Positions 29,135 to 40,950 of a stretch of DNA of 45,456 nucleotides are shown piece by piece; the stretch's first letter is position 1; every line of letters starts with the position of its first letter. The notes under the pieces were generated by a model, which saw only the letters and a list, made by a program, of their open reading frames with translations, was not told the origin of the DNA and ran no database searches. The stretch comes from Rubrivivax sp. (GTDB lineage Bacteria > Pseudomonadota > Gammaproteobacteria > Burkholderiales > Burkholderiaceae_C): assembly GCA_004210455.1 (NCBI GenBank), contig SEFA01000051.1, positions 1 through 45,456 of the forward strand. Direction: 5' to 3'. A program made the translations under genes and the position numbers.

Positions 29135-30356
29135 CAGCGGCTCCGCTCCGCGCCCATCGCCGTGAGGTCCGGCGGGATGTCCGGCGGGCTCACCGTCTCC
29201 ATCCAGGCGCGCTTGCGCGCCAGCGCCGCGTCGTCGTCGGCGAACTGCCGCGCGATCGACTGGAATTCCGGCTGGATGCGCAGGAAGGCCTCGACGATGT
29301 CCGGATCGAAATGCGTGCCCGAACCCTGCGCGATGAGGGCCGCGGCCTGGTCGTGCGGCATGCCTTCCTTGTAGACGCGGCGGCTGATCAGCGCGTCGTA
29401 GACGTCCGCCAGCGCCATCAGCCGCGCCGACAACGGGATCGCGTCGCCCCGCAGGCCCCGCGGGTAGCCCGAGCCGTCCCACTTCTCCTGGTGGCAGTAG
29501 GCGATGTCCTTGGCCGTGGACAGGAACGCCACCGGCGTGCCCAGCTGCGTTTCGGCCTGCTGGATGGCGTCCCGCCCCAGCGCCGGGTGCGCCTTCATGA
29601 CCTCGAACTCGTCCGGCGTGAACTTGCCGGGCTTGAGCAGGATGCGGTCGGGAATGCCGATCTTGCCGATGTCGTGCAGCGGCGCCGACTTGAACAGCGT
29701 GGCGATGACGCCGGGCGCGCGCAGCTCCAGGCAGCGCGGGTGGTCGCGCAGCGCCTCGGCCAGCGCGCGCACGTAATGCTGCGTGCGGCGGATGTGGTTG
29801 CCGGTGTCGCTGTCGCGCGTCTCGGCCAGCGAGGCCATCGCCAGGATGGTGACGTCCTGGATCGCGGCCAGCTCCTCGGTGCGGCGCGCCACCTCGGCCT
29901 CGAGGTAGGCCGCCTTGTCGCGCAGGAAATCGGCGCTCGCCTTCAGCCGCAGGTGCGTGCGCACGCGGGCCATCACGATGGGCGGGCTGATCGGCTTGGT
30001 GATGTAGTCGACGGCGCCCAGCGACAGCCCGCGGGTCTCGTCGGCCACGTCGGACTTCGCGGTCAGGAAGATCACCGGCACGTCGCGCGTGCCCGGATCG
30101 GCCTTCAGGCGCCGGCAGACGTCGTGGCCGTCCACGCCCGGCATCATGACGTCCAGCAGGATGAGGTCGGGCCGCGGCTCGGCGCCGGCGATGGCCAGCG
30201 CCTTCACGCCGTGGTTGGCGATCTTCACGCGATAACGGTCGCGCAGCAGCTCGCTCATCAGCAGCAGGTTGTCGGGTGTGTCGTCGACGACCAGCACGGT
30301 CGCGCCGTCGGTGGGATCGGGCGCCTCCACGGCGCCGGCAGGGACGGGCAGGTCGC

Positions 30357-30360
<4 letters not shown>
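29134..30360 (-). CDS. Response regulator with HD-GYP c-di-GMP phosphodiesterase domain
   Basis: A 408-residue RpfG-like protein: receiver domain (D70 in [10 protein letters not shown]122 in YITKP), a coil, then an HD-GYP domain that hydrolyses cyclic di-GMP. HD-GYP motifs are complete: TGNHIRRTQ (186-194), [10 protein letters not shown] (229-238), [18 protein letters not shown] (290-300) and LADVYDAL. It lies between kinases A and B with ATGA and TGATG overlaps, so it is the most likely output of this phosphorelay, linking the sensed signal to c-di-GMP level and hence motility or biofilm state. The start at 30360 is set by the overlap with the upstream stop. The first 160 residues are duplicated as the lone regulator at 21493-21966. 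Confidence 0.94.
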
Positions 30361-33995
<3,635 letters not shown>

Positions 33996-34057
33996 CCTTC
34001 TCCCCCCAGGAACGCCCGACGTGCCTGCGTCGGACTTCGGTGGATGAACGCAGGGTC

Positions 34058-34093
34058 AGTGTAGAGGCGGCGGCGCGGGGCGCAAGCCCCGCG
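34058..34093 (-). promoter_or_regulatory. Possible kinase-operon promoter overlapped by a perfect palindrome
   Basis: On the minus strand TTGCGC (34085-34080) and TACACT (34063-34058), 16 bases apart, can serve as -35 and -10, giving a leader of about 55 bases before kinase A. A perfect 8-bp inverted repeat with a GCAA loop (34074-34093: CGCGGGGC-GCAA-GCCCCGCG) covers the -35 and could be an operator or a hairpin. The match to consensus is modest. Confidence 0.35.
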
Positions 34094-34173
34094 AAAACGG
34101 TGGTCGGCGAGGGGGAGATCCGGGCGGGCCCCGGACGCGGAGTCGTCCTACACGGTCGCCGGAGCGAGGCGGC

Positions 34174-34179
34174 TAGCAT
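34174..34179 (+). promoter_or_regulatory. Possible -10 element of the repair operon
   Basis: TAGCAT lies eight bases before the exonuclease ATG at 34188, with no ribosome binding site between. If used, transcription would start within a base or two of the ATG, giving a leaderless or nearly leaderless message. Confidence 0.3.
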
Positions 34180-34187
34180 CGGTCCGC

Positions 34188-35348
34188 ATGGACATCGGGA
34201 ACGGCGGCGGGACGGACGACGGCAACACGCCCAGGAGCGCGCGCGAGCCGGTCGATCTGGTCGTGGCCAGGCCGGAGGGGTTGTACTGTCCCCCCGGGAA
34301 CTTCTACATCGACCCGTGGCGCCCCGTGGACCGCGCCGTCATCACGCACGCCCACAGCGACCATGCGCGCTGGGGCAGCGCGCACTACCTGACCCATCGC
34401 GACAGCGCGGCGATCCTGCGGCGGCGGCTGGGCGAGGACATCACGCTGCAGACCCTGGCCTACGGCGAGGCGATCGAGCATCACGGCGTGCGCGTCTCGC
34501 TGCATCCGGCCGGCCACGTGCTCGGATCGGCACAGGTGCGGCTCGAACACGGCGGACGGGTCTGGGTCGCGTCCGGCGACTACAAGCTGGAGGCCGACGG
34601 CACCAACGCGCCGTTCGAGCCGGTGCGCTGCGACACCTTCATCACCGAGTCGACCTTCGGCCTGCCGATCTATCGCTGGCCGTCGCAGGCGGCGCTGTTC
34701 GCGGAGATCGACGCCTGGTGGCGCCGCAACGCGGCGGCGGGCCGGCCCTCGGTCCTCTATGCCTACGCCTTGGGCAAGGCGCAGCGGCTGCTGCACGGCG
34801 TGGACGCGTCCATCGGGCCCATCGTGGCGCATGGCGCGGTCGAGCCCTTGAACGCCGTCTACCGCGCGGCGGGCGTGCCGTTGCCGCCGACCTTGAATGC
34901 GGCCGACCCGTCGCTGGACAAGGCCGCGTTGTCGCGCGCGCTCGTCATCGCGCCGCCGTCGGCCGGGGGCTCGCCCTGGCTGAAACGCTTCGGCCCCGAT
35001 CTTTCCGACGCTTTCGCCAGCGGCTGGATGCAGCTGCGCGGCACGCGGCGGCGGCGCGGCGTCGACCGGGGGTTCGTCGTGTCCGACCATGCGGACTGGC
35101 CGGGCCTGATGGCGGCCATCCGCGGCACCGGCGCCGAGCGCGTCTTCGTCACGCACGGCAGCGTGGCGACGATGGTGCGGTGGCTGGGCGAGCAGGGATT
35201 GCAGGCGCAGGGATTCGTGACCGAGTACGGCGCGGAGGAGGCGGAGGGGGCGACCGACCCGGCCGATGCGGCCGATGCGGCCGATGAGGTCAAGACGTCC
35301 GATGCGACCGATGCGACCGATGCGACCGATGGTGAGGCGCCGGCATGA
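34188..35348 (+). CDS. Ligase-associated DNA exonuclease (MBL fold)
   Basis: A 386-residue metallo-beta-lactamase/beta-CASP-type nuclease of the ligase-associated DNA damage response family. The metal motif THAHSDHARWG is at residues 53-63, and HPAGHVLGSAQV, SGDYKLE, TESTFGLP and VVSDHADW are family features. In Pseudomonas putida the matching gene lies in a cluster with ligase, Lhr helicase and Mn-dependent nuclease, as here. The C-terminal 40 or so residues are an acidic Ala/Asp/Thr tail built from 9-bp repeats, longer than the conserved family end. No ribosome site is visible at 34188. The stop overlaps the ligase start (ATGA). Confidence 0.92.
   Translation: MDIGNGGGTDDGNTPRSAREPVDLVVARPEGLYCPPGNFYIDPWRPVDRAVITHAHSDHARWGSAHYLTHRDSAAILRRRLGEDITLQTLAYGEAIEHHGVRVSLHPAGHVLGSAQVRLEHGGRVWVASGDYKLEADGTNAPFEPVRCDTFITESTFGLPIYRWPSQAALFAEIDAWWRRNAAAGRPSVLYAYALGKAQRLLHGVDASIGPIVAHGAVEPLNAVYRAAGVPLPPTLNAADPSLDKAALSRALVIAPPSAGGSPWLKRFGPDLSDAFASGWMQLRGTRRRRGVDRGFVVSDHADWPGLMAAIRGTGAERVFVTHGSVATMVRWLGEQGLQAQGFVTEYGAEEAEGATDPADAADAADEVKTSDATDATDATDGEAPA
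35262..35333 (+). repeat. 9-bp tandem repeats in the exonuclease tail
   Basis: Two arrays with CCGATG repeating every nine bases: GCCGATGCG-type units at 35262-35288 and ACCGATGCG-type units at 35298-35333. They encode ADA and DAT repeats in the C-terminal tail and end 12 bases before the ligase start, keeping the frame. Confidence 0.9.
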
Positions 35349-37003
35349 AGGCGTTCGCCGCTCTGTTCCGCGAACTCGACGCGTCCACGTCCAGCCTCGC
35401 CAAGCAGTCCGCGCTCCAGGCCTATCTGCGGGAAGCGCCGCCGGAGGATGCCGCGTGGGCCGTGTATTTCCTGGCCGGCGGCAAGCCGCGGCAACTGGTG
35501 CCGACGAAGCTGTTGCGCGAGCAGGCCCGGCTTGCGGCCGGGCTGCCGGAGTGGTTGTTCGACGAGAGCTACGAAGCCGTCGGCGATCTGGCCGAGACGA
35601 TCGCGTTGCTGCTGCCCGAGCCGATTCAGGCGGTCGAGCGGCCGTTGTCCGAATGGATGACCGGCCACTTGCTGCCCTTGCGCGGCCAGCCGCCCGAGGC
35701 GCTCGCGCTGACCTTGCAGGCGCAGTGGGCCGCGCTGGCGGTCGAGCAGCGCTTCGTCCATCTCAAGCTGATCACCGGCGCGTTCCGCGTGGGCGTGTCC
35801 AGACTGCAGGTGACGCAGGCGCTGGCGGCCGTCGGCGGCCTGGACGCCAAGCTCGTCGCGCAGCGGTTGATGGGCTACACGCACATCGGCGCGACGCCGT
35901 CCGCGGCGGACTACGCGGCGCTGATCGCGCCCGCGGACCTCGACGGCGCCGACGGCCCGACGCGCGGGCTGCAGCCGTATCCGTTCTTCCTCGCGCATCC
36001 GTTCAATCAGCCCGTCGAACAGTTCGACGCCGCGATCGGTCCGGCGGCGGACTGGCTGGTCGAATGGAAGTGGGACGGCATCCGCGCTCAGCTGGTGAAG
36101 CGCGGCGGCGAGGCGGCGATCTGGTCGCGCGGCGAGGAACTCGTCACCGACCGATTCCCGGAGCTGCGCGCGATGGGCGAGGCGCTGCCCGACGGCACGG
36201 TGCTCGACGGCGAGATCCTCGTCTGGCGCGACGGCCGCGCGATGCCGTTCGCGGCGCTGCAGAAGCGCATCGGCCGCAAGACGTTGGGCGCGAAGCTGCT
36301 CGGCGAGCTGCCGGTGGCGTTGTGCGTCTATGACCTGTTGGAGGACGCCGGCGAGGACCTGCGCGATCGGCCGCAGCATGAGCGGCGCGCGCGCCTGGAG
36401 CGCCTCGTCGCGGCGCATGCGCTGGCGGGACTTGAACTCAGCCCGTTGATCGAAGGCGCCGACTGGTCCGATCTCGCACGCCAGCGCGAGCAGGCGCGCG
36501 CCCTCGGCGTCGAAGGGATGATGCTCAAGCGCCGGGACGCACGGTATGGCGTGGGGCGCACCAAGGACGTCGGCGTCTGGTGGAAGTGGAAGATCGATCC
36601 GCTGTCGATCGACGCGGTGTTGATCTACGCGCAGCGCGGGCACGGGCGGCGGGCGAGCCTTTACACCGACTACACCTTCGCGGTGTGGAACGGGGCGCCG
36701 GGCGATCCGGCACGCCAGCTGGTGCCGTTCGCGAAGGCGTACTCCGGGCTCACCGACGCCGAGATCCGTGATGTCGACGCGGTGATCCGCAAGACCACCA
36801 CCGAGACCTTCGGCCCGGTGCGCAGCGTCACGCCCACGATGGTGTTCGAACTCGGCTTCGAAGGCATCGCGCGCAGCGGTCGGCACAAGAGTGGCACCGC
36901 GGTCCGCTTTCCGCGCATGCTGCGCCGGCGCGAGGACAAGCCGGTCGAGGAGGCCGACACCTTGCAGTCGCTGCAAGCCTTGCTGCCGGAGGGAGGCGCG
37001 TGA
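35345..37003 (+). CDS. ATP-dependent DNA ligase (repair-cluster type)
   Basis: A 552-residue ATP-dependent ligase that seals nicks through a lysyl-AMP intermediate. The nucleophile is K242 in [10 protein letters not shown]; other nucleotidyltransferase motifs are [36 protein letters not shown] and WWKWKIDP. An N-terminal alpha-helical DNA-binding domain (about 1-210) precedes the catalytic core, and the OB fold ends the protein, as in the LigB-like enzymes that travel with an exonuclease, Lhr helicase and PdeM. The start overlaps the upstream stop (ATGA), and the stop overlaps the helicase start (GTGA), so all are probably made together. It is a repair ligase distinct from the NAD-dependent replicative LigA. 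Confidence 0.95.
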   Translation: MKAFAALFRELDASTSSLAKQSALQAYLREAPPEDAAWAVYFLAGGKPRQLVPTKLLREQARLAAGLPEWLFDESYEAVGDLAETIALLLPEPIQAVERPLSEWMTGHLLPLRGQPPEALALTLQAQWAALAVEQRFVHLKLITGAFRVGVSRLQVTQALAAVGGLDAKLVAQRLMGYTHIGATPSAADYAALIAPADLDGADGPTRGLQPYPFFLAHPFNQPVEQFDAAIGPAADWLVEWKWDGIRAQLVKRGGEAAIWSRGEELVTDRFPELRAMGEALPDGTVLDGEILVWRDGRAMPFAALQKRIGRKTLGAKLLGELPVALCVYDLLEDAGEDLRDRPQHERRARLERLVAAHALAGLELSPLIEGADWSDLARQREQARALGVEGMMLKRRDARYGVGRTKDVGVWWKWKIDPLSIDAVLIYAQRGHGRRASLYTDYTFAVWNGAPGDPARQLVPFAKAYSGLTDAEIRDVDAVIRKTTTETFGPVRSVTPTMVFELGFEGIARSGRHKSGTAVRFPRMLRRREDKPVEEADTLQSLQALLPEGGA

Positions 37004-39765
37004 GGGGACCGGAGGACGGCGGCTTGGCGGCGGTCGATGCGTGGCTCGAGGAGAAGGGGTGGGCGCCGTTTCCGTTCCAGCGTCGTGTGTGGGAGGAGAT
37101 GGCGCGCGGCCGCGGAGGATTGCTGCATTCGAGCACCGGCAGCGGCAAGACGCTGGCGGTGTGGCTGGGTGCGCTGGCGGCGCTGCGCGATGAGGTCGGC
37201 GCCCGGGCGCGCGTACATGGCGGCAGGTCGATCGCACCGCCGCTGACGGTCCTCTGGATCACGCCGATGCGCGCGCTGGCCGCCGACACGCTGCGCGCGC
37301 TCGAAGCGCCGATGGCGGCGCTGTGCCCCGGCTGGACCGCCGCACTGCGCAGCGGCGATACGACCCCGGCGCAGCGTGCCGCGCAGGACCGACGGCTGCC
37401 GACCGTGCTCGTGACGACGCCGGAGAGCCTCTCGCTGCTGCTGTCGCGCGCCGACGCGCGCGATCAGATCGGTCAGGTGCGGCTGGTCGTCGTCGACGAG
37501 TGGCATGAACTGATGGGCAACAAGCGCGGCGTGCAGACGCAGCTGGCGTTGGCGCGGCTGCGTCGCTTCGCCTCGTCTCGCGCCCTCTCCCGCTTGCGAG
37601 AGAGGGCGGGGGAGAGGGCGGCGGAGAGGGCCGGCGGCAGTGGAAGTGCCCTGATGACCTGGGGGCTGTCGGCGACGCTCGGCAATCTCGACGAGGCCAT
37701 GCGGACCTTGCAGGGCACCGAGGTCGCCGACGCCGAGGCCGTGATCGTCCACGGCGAGACCGACAAGACGCTGGTCATCGACACGCTGCTGCCGGAGACC
37801 GCCGAGCGGTTCGCCTGGGCGGGTCACATGGGCCTGCGCATGCTGCCGCAGGTGGTGGCGGCGATCGAGGCCAGCGTGAGCTGCCTCGTCTTCACCAACA
37901 TGCGATCGCAGGCCGAGCGCTGGTACCGCGCGCTGCTGGAGGCGCGTCCCGATTGGGCCGGCGTGCTGGCGCTGCACCACGGCTCGCTGGACCGCGAGGT
38001 GCGCGAATGGGTCGAGCTCGGTCTCAAGGAGGGCCGCGTAAAGGCCGCCGTGTGCACCTCCAGCCTCGACCTCGGCGTGGACTTCCTGCCGGTGGACCGC
38101 GTGCTGCAGATCGGCTCCGCCAAGGGCGTCGCGCGGCTGGTGCAGCGCGCCGGCCGCTCCGGCCACGCGCCGGGCCGGCCGTCGCGAATCACGCTGGTGC
38201 CGACGCACAGTCTGGAGCTGGTCGAAGCCGCCGCCGCCCGCGCAGCCGTCCGCGCCGGCCGGATCGAGGCGCGGCACAGCCCGCGCGCGCCGCTGGACGT
38301 GCTGGTCCAGCACCTGGTCACCGTGGCGCTGGGCGGCGGCTTCCGCCCGGACGAACTGCTCGCCGAGGTGCGCGGCACCGTCGCCTACGAGGCGCTCGCC
38401 GACGGGAACTGGCAGTGGTGCCTGGATTTCGTGCGACAGGGCGGACCCTCGCTGACGGCCTATCCGGACTACCACCGCGTCGTGCCCGACGACGAGGGGG
38501 TCTGGCGCGTGCCCGACGCGCGCCTGGCCCGACGCCATCGGGTCAACATCGGCACCATCGTCAGCGACGCGGCGATCAGCGTCCAGTACCTCAGCGGCGG
38601 CAAGCTGGGCAGCGTCGAGGAGGGCTTCATCGCGCGCCTGAAACCGGGCGACGCGTTCATGTTCAGCGGCCGGCTGCTGGAGCTGGTGCGGGTCGAGCAG
38701 ATGACGGCACTGGTGCGGCGCGCCACGTCCGGGCGCGCCGCCTTGCCGCGCTGGAACGGCGGTCGCATGCCGCTGTCGAGCACGCTCGCCGATGCGGTGC
38801 TGCGCGAGTTGGCCGACGCCGACGCAGGCCGCTTCGATTCACCCGAGATGCAGTGCGTGCGGCCGCTGATCGACATCCAGCGACGCTGGTCCGGCGTGCC
38901 CGGTCCCGACACGCTGGTCGCGGAGACGCTCAAGTCGCGCGAGGGCTGGCATCTCTTCCTGTACCCCTTCGCCGGGCGGCAGGTGCATCTGGGGCTGGCC
39001 GGACTGATCGCGTGGCGCGCGGCTCAGCCGGAGACCGGCACCTTCTCGATCGCGCTCAACGACTATGGCATCGAGCTGCTCAGCGCCAAGCCGATCGACT
39101 GGGGGACGCGCCTGCCCGCGCTCCTCACGCTGCCGCCGATGGACGAGCTGCTGCGCGAGGTGCTCGCCAGCCTGAACGCCACCGAGCTGGCACGACGGCG
39201 TTTCCGCGAGATCGCGCGCATCGCGGGGCTGATCTTCCAGAGCCATCCCGGAGAACGTCGCAGCAACCGGCAGCTGCAGGCGTCCGCGACGCTGTTCTTC
39301 GAGGTCTTCCAGCAGCACGATCCGGGCAACCGGCTCCTGGTGCAGGCGGAGCAGGAGCTGTTGACGCAGGAGCTGGACGTGAGTCACCTGGCGGCGGCCC
39401 TGGCGCGCATGGAGCGGCAGACGCTGCAGGTGCATGCGCTGAAGAAACCGACGCCGCTGGCCTTTCCGCTGATGGTGGAGCGTTTCCGCGAGAAGCTCAG
39501 CAACGAGTCGCTGGGCGATCGCATCGCGCGCATGGTGTCGGAACTGGAGCGCAGCGCCGGCGGCGAGGCGGTCGGCACCGCGCGCCAGCCCGCGGAGCGC
39601 GCGCTGGCGGTGTTCGCGAAGAAGGACTCGCCGCAGTTCGCGATCCAGGCGAGTCAGGCCGTCGACGCGGTGCAGGACTCGCTCGCGTTGGAGACGCGTG
39701 GCGAGGCGCCTGCGCGCCGTCCCGGCGGCCGGCGGTCGGACCGGGCCGCGAGGGCACGGCGATGA
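37000..39765 (+). CDS. lhr: Lhr-type DEXH-box DNA helicase (ligase-associated)
   Basis: A 921-residue superfamily 2 helicase of the Lhr-core type. Motifs: Walker A SSTGSGKT with K50, TPMRALA, TTPESLS, motif II DEWH (166-169), SATLGN, and motif [14 protein letters not shown]; the Lhr winged-helix and C-terminal core follow. It unwinds 3'-tailed DNA or RNA:DNA hybrids in the characterised homologue. It starts with GTG at 37000 within the ligase stop (GTGA). Between motifs II and III an insertion, about residues 192-215 ([19 protein letters not shown]), is encoded by a REP-like palindrome and is not part of the family core. The C-terminal 30 residues are a basic Arg/Ala tail. Confidence 0.94.
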   Translation: MRGPEDGGLAAVDAWLEEKGWAPFPFQRRVWEEMARGRGGLLHSSTGSGKTLAVWLGALAALRDEVGARARVHGGRSIAPPLTVLWITPMRALAADTLRALEAPMAALCPGWTAALRSGDTTPAQRAAQDRRLPTVLVTTPESLSLLLSRADARDQIGQVRLVVVDEWHELMGNKRGVQTQLALARLRRFASSRALSRLRERAGERAAERAGGSGSALMTWGLSATLGNLDEAMRTLQGTEVADAEAVIVHGETDKTLVIDTLLPETAERFAWAGHMGLRMLPQVVAAIEASVSCLVFTNMRSQAERWYRALLEARPDWAGVLALHHGSLDREVREWVELGLKEGRVKAAVCTSSLDLGVDFLPVDRVLQIGSAKGVARLVQRAGRSGHAPGRPSRITLVPTHSLELVEAAAARAAVRAGRIEARHSPRAPLDVLVQHLVTVALGGGFRPDELLAEVRGTVAYEALADGNWQWCLDFVRQGGPSLTAYPDYHRVVPDDEGVWRVPDARLARRHRVNIGTIVSDAAISVQYLSGGKLGSVEEGFIARLKPGDAFMFSGRLLELVRVEQMTALVRRATSGRAALPRWNGGRMPLSSTLADAVLRELADADAGRFDSPEMQCVRPLIDIQRRWSGVPGPDTLVAETLKSREGWHLFLYPFAGRQVHLGLAGLIAWRAAQPETGTFSIALNDYGIELLSAKPIDWGTRLPALLTLPPMDELLREVLASLNATELARRRFREIARIAGLIFQSHPGERRSNRQLQASATLFFEVFQQHDPGNRLLVQAEQELLTQELDVSHLAAALARMERQTLQVHALKKPTPLAFPLMVERFREKLSNESLGDRIARMVSELERSAGGEAVGTARQPAERALAVFAKKDSPQFAIQASQAVDAVQDSLALETRGEAPARRPGGRRSDRAARARR
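37582..37607. repeat. REP-like palindrome within the helicase gene
   Basis: GCCCTCTC and GAGAGGGC form an 8-bp stem around CCGCTTGCGA, whose CGC/GCG can pair further. It is followed by related GGGGGAGAGGGCGG and GGAGAGGG copies to about 37630. Palindromes of this CCCTCTCCCGC type are common between genes in Burkholderiales and Xanthomonadales; here one is read in frame as [14 protein letters not shown]. Confidence 0.75.
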
Positions 39766-40460
39766 CGGAAGGGGACACGGCGACGATGACGACGGGCGAC
39801 GATCCGCCGCAGGGCGCGCTCGCGACGACGCTCGCCGGCGAGCGCGTCTGGCTGCTGCCCGGGCGCGCGCTGTGGTGGCCCGCGACGCGCACGCTGTTCG
39901 TGGCCGACGTGCACCTCGGCAAGGCCGCGAGCTTCCGTGCGCTGGGACAGCCGGTGCCCTCGGGCACGACGCGCGACAACCTCGACCGCCTCAGCGCGCT
40001 GATCGACGAACGGCGTGCGCGGCGATTGGTCGTGCTCGGCGACTTCCTGCATGCCGCCGCGGCGCAGCAGCCGCTGGTCCTGGAGCCCGCGCATCGCTGG
40101 CGGGAGCGGCATGCGGGCGTCGCATGCCTGCTGATCCGCGGCAACCACGACAGCCGCGCCGGAGACCCGCCGCCGTCGCTGCGCTTCGACATCGTCGATG
40201 AGCCTCATGCGATGGGCCCGTTCGCGGCCTGTCACCATCCCCGCCGCGTGGACCATGCCTACGTGCTCGCCGGGCATCTGCATCCCGCGACGACCTTGCA
40301 CGGTCGTGCGCACGAGCGTCACCGGCTGCCGTGTTTCGCTGAATCCGAGGGCCTGATGATCCTGCCCGCGTTCGGTGCCTTCACCGGCACCACGCAGGCC
40401 GGGTTGCCGGCAGGTTCGCGTTGTCACGCGGTCGGCGGCGGCGCGGTCTGGCCCGCATGA
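39762..40460 (+). CDS. pdeM: Ligase-associated DNA damage endonuclease PdeM
   Basis: A 232-residue binuclear metallophosphoesterase, the fourth member of the repair cluster; the characterised Pseudomonas homologue is a manganese-dependent DNA nuclease. Metal-binding motifs are in order: DVHLGK (49-54), GDFLH (93-97), GNHD (127-130), HH (158-159) and GHLHP (171-175). The start at 39762 overlaps the helicase stop (ATGA). The longer open frame from 37953 lies inside the helicase gene and is an artefact. A 7-bp repeat array follows the stop. Confidence 0.93.
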   Translation: MTEGDTATMTTGDDPPQGALATTLAGERVWLLPGRALWWPATRTLFVADVHLGKAASFRALGQPVPSGTTRDNLDRLSALIDERRARRLVVLGDFLHAAAAQQPLVLEPAHRWRERHAGVACLLIRGNHDSRAGDPPPSLRFDIVDEPHAMGPFAACHHPRRVDHAYVLAGHLHPATTLHGRAHERHRLPCFAESEGLMILPAFGAFTGTTQAGLPAGSRCHAVGGGAVWPA

Positions 40461-40477
40461 AGCGTCGCATATGGCGA

Positions 40478-40511
40478 GAGGCGTGAGGCGTGAGGCGTGA
40501 GGCGTGAGGCG
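40478..40511. repeat. 7-bp tandem repeat after pdeM
   Basis: GAGGCGT repeats nearly five times (four full units and six bases) in the 68-base gap between convergent pdeM and the small gene at 40529-40765. No hairpin terminator is seen there. Confidence 0.9.
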
Positions 40512-40528
40512 CCCCCCGCCATGCCGCG

Positions 40529-40765
40529 TCAGAGGTGGAATCCTCCGACGTCGGTATGGAAGTCGCCGATCTCCGTCCATTCGTTCAGGTCGGCCGGCAC
40601 GGCGAAGCGTGCGGACAGCGCCTTGGCCGCTTCCTCCGCCGAAGCGAAGGAATCCCCCCACGGCATGCTGTCGTGTTTCACGCGCCAGCGCCGCGACAGT
40701 CGCGGTTTGATGGTGAACGTGCCATCCAGGCTCTGGAAAACGTAAGAGACGGTGTCGAGGTCCAT
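40529..40765 (-). CDS. Small hypothetical protein
   Basis: A 78-residue soluble protein starting MDLDTVSYVFQSLDGTFTIKPRLSRRW and ending IGDFHTDVGGFHL. I do not recognise a family; the middle reads like a small alpha/beta domain (DSFASAEEAAKALSARF as one helix). The start at 40765 has GGAG eight bases upstream; the longer frame from 40819 lacks a site. It is convergent with pdeM and divergent from the EF-hand protein gene. Confidence 0.6.
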   Translation of the reverse strand: MDLDTVSYVFQSLDGTFTIKPRLSRRWRVKHDSMPWGDSFASAEEAAKALSARFAVPADLNEWTEIGDFHTDVGGFHL

Positions 40766-40950
40766 GCGCGCTGCTCCGGGTCGCCTCCGGTGTGTCGACC
40801 CTAGCGCAAGGAGCGGCAACTGTCATGCCCGCGTCGCGGATGGGAGTGACGGTCCGGCGTTCGCACGTGGCGAAGCCGGCCCCCTGACGCGGGCCCGACA
40901 TTCGCCCGGGCGGAGGGCCGGCGGCACGTCGCTTGCCGCCTAGCGCTTCA

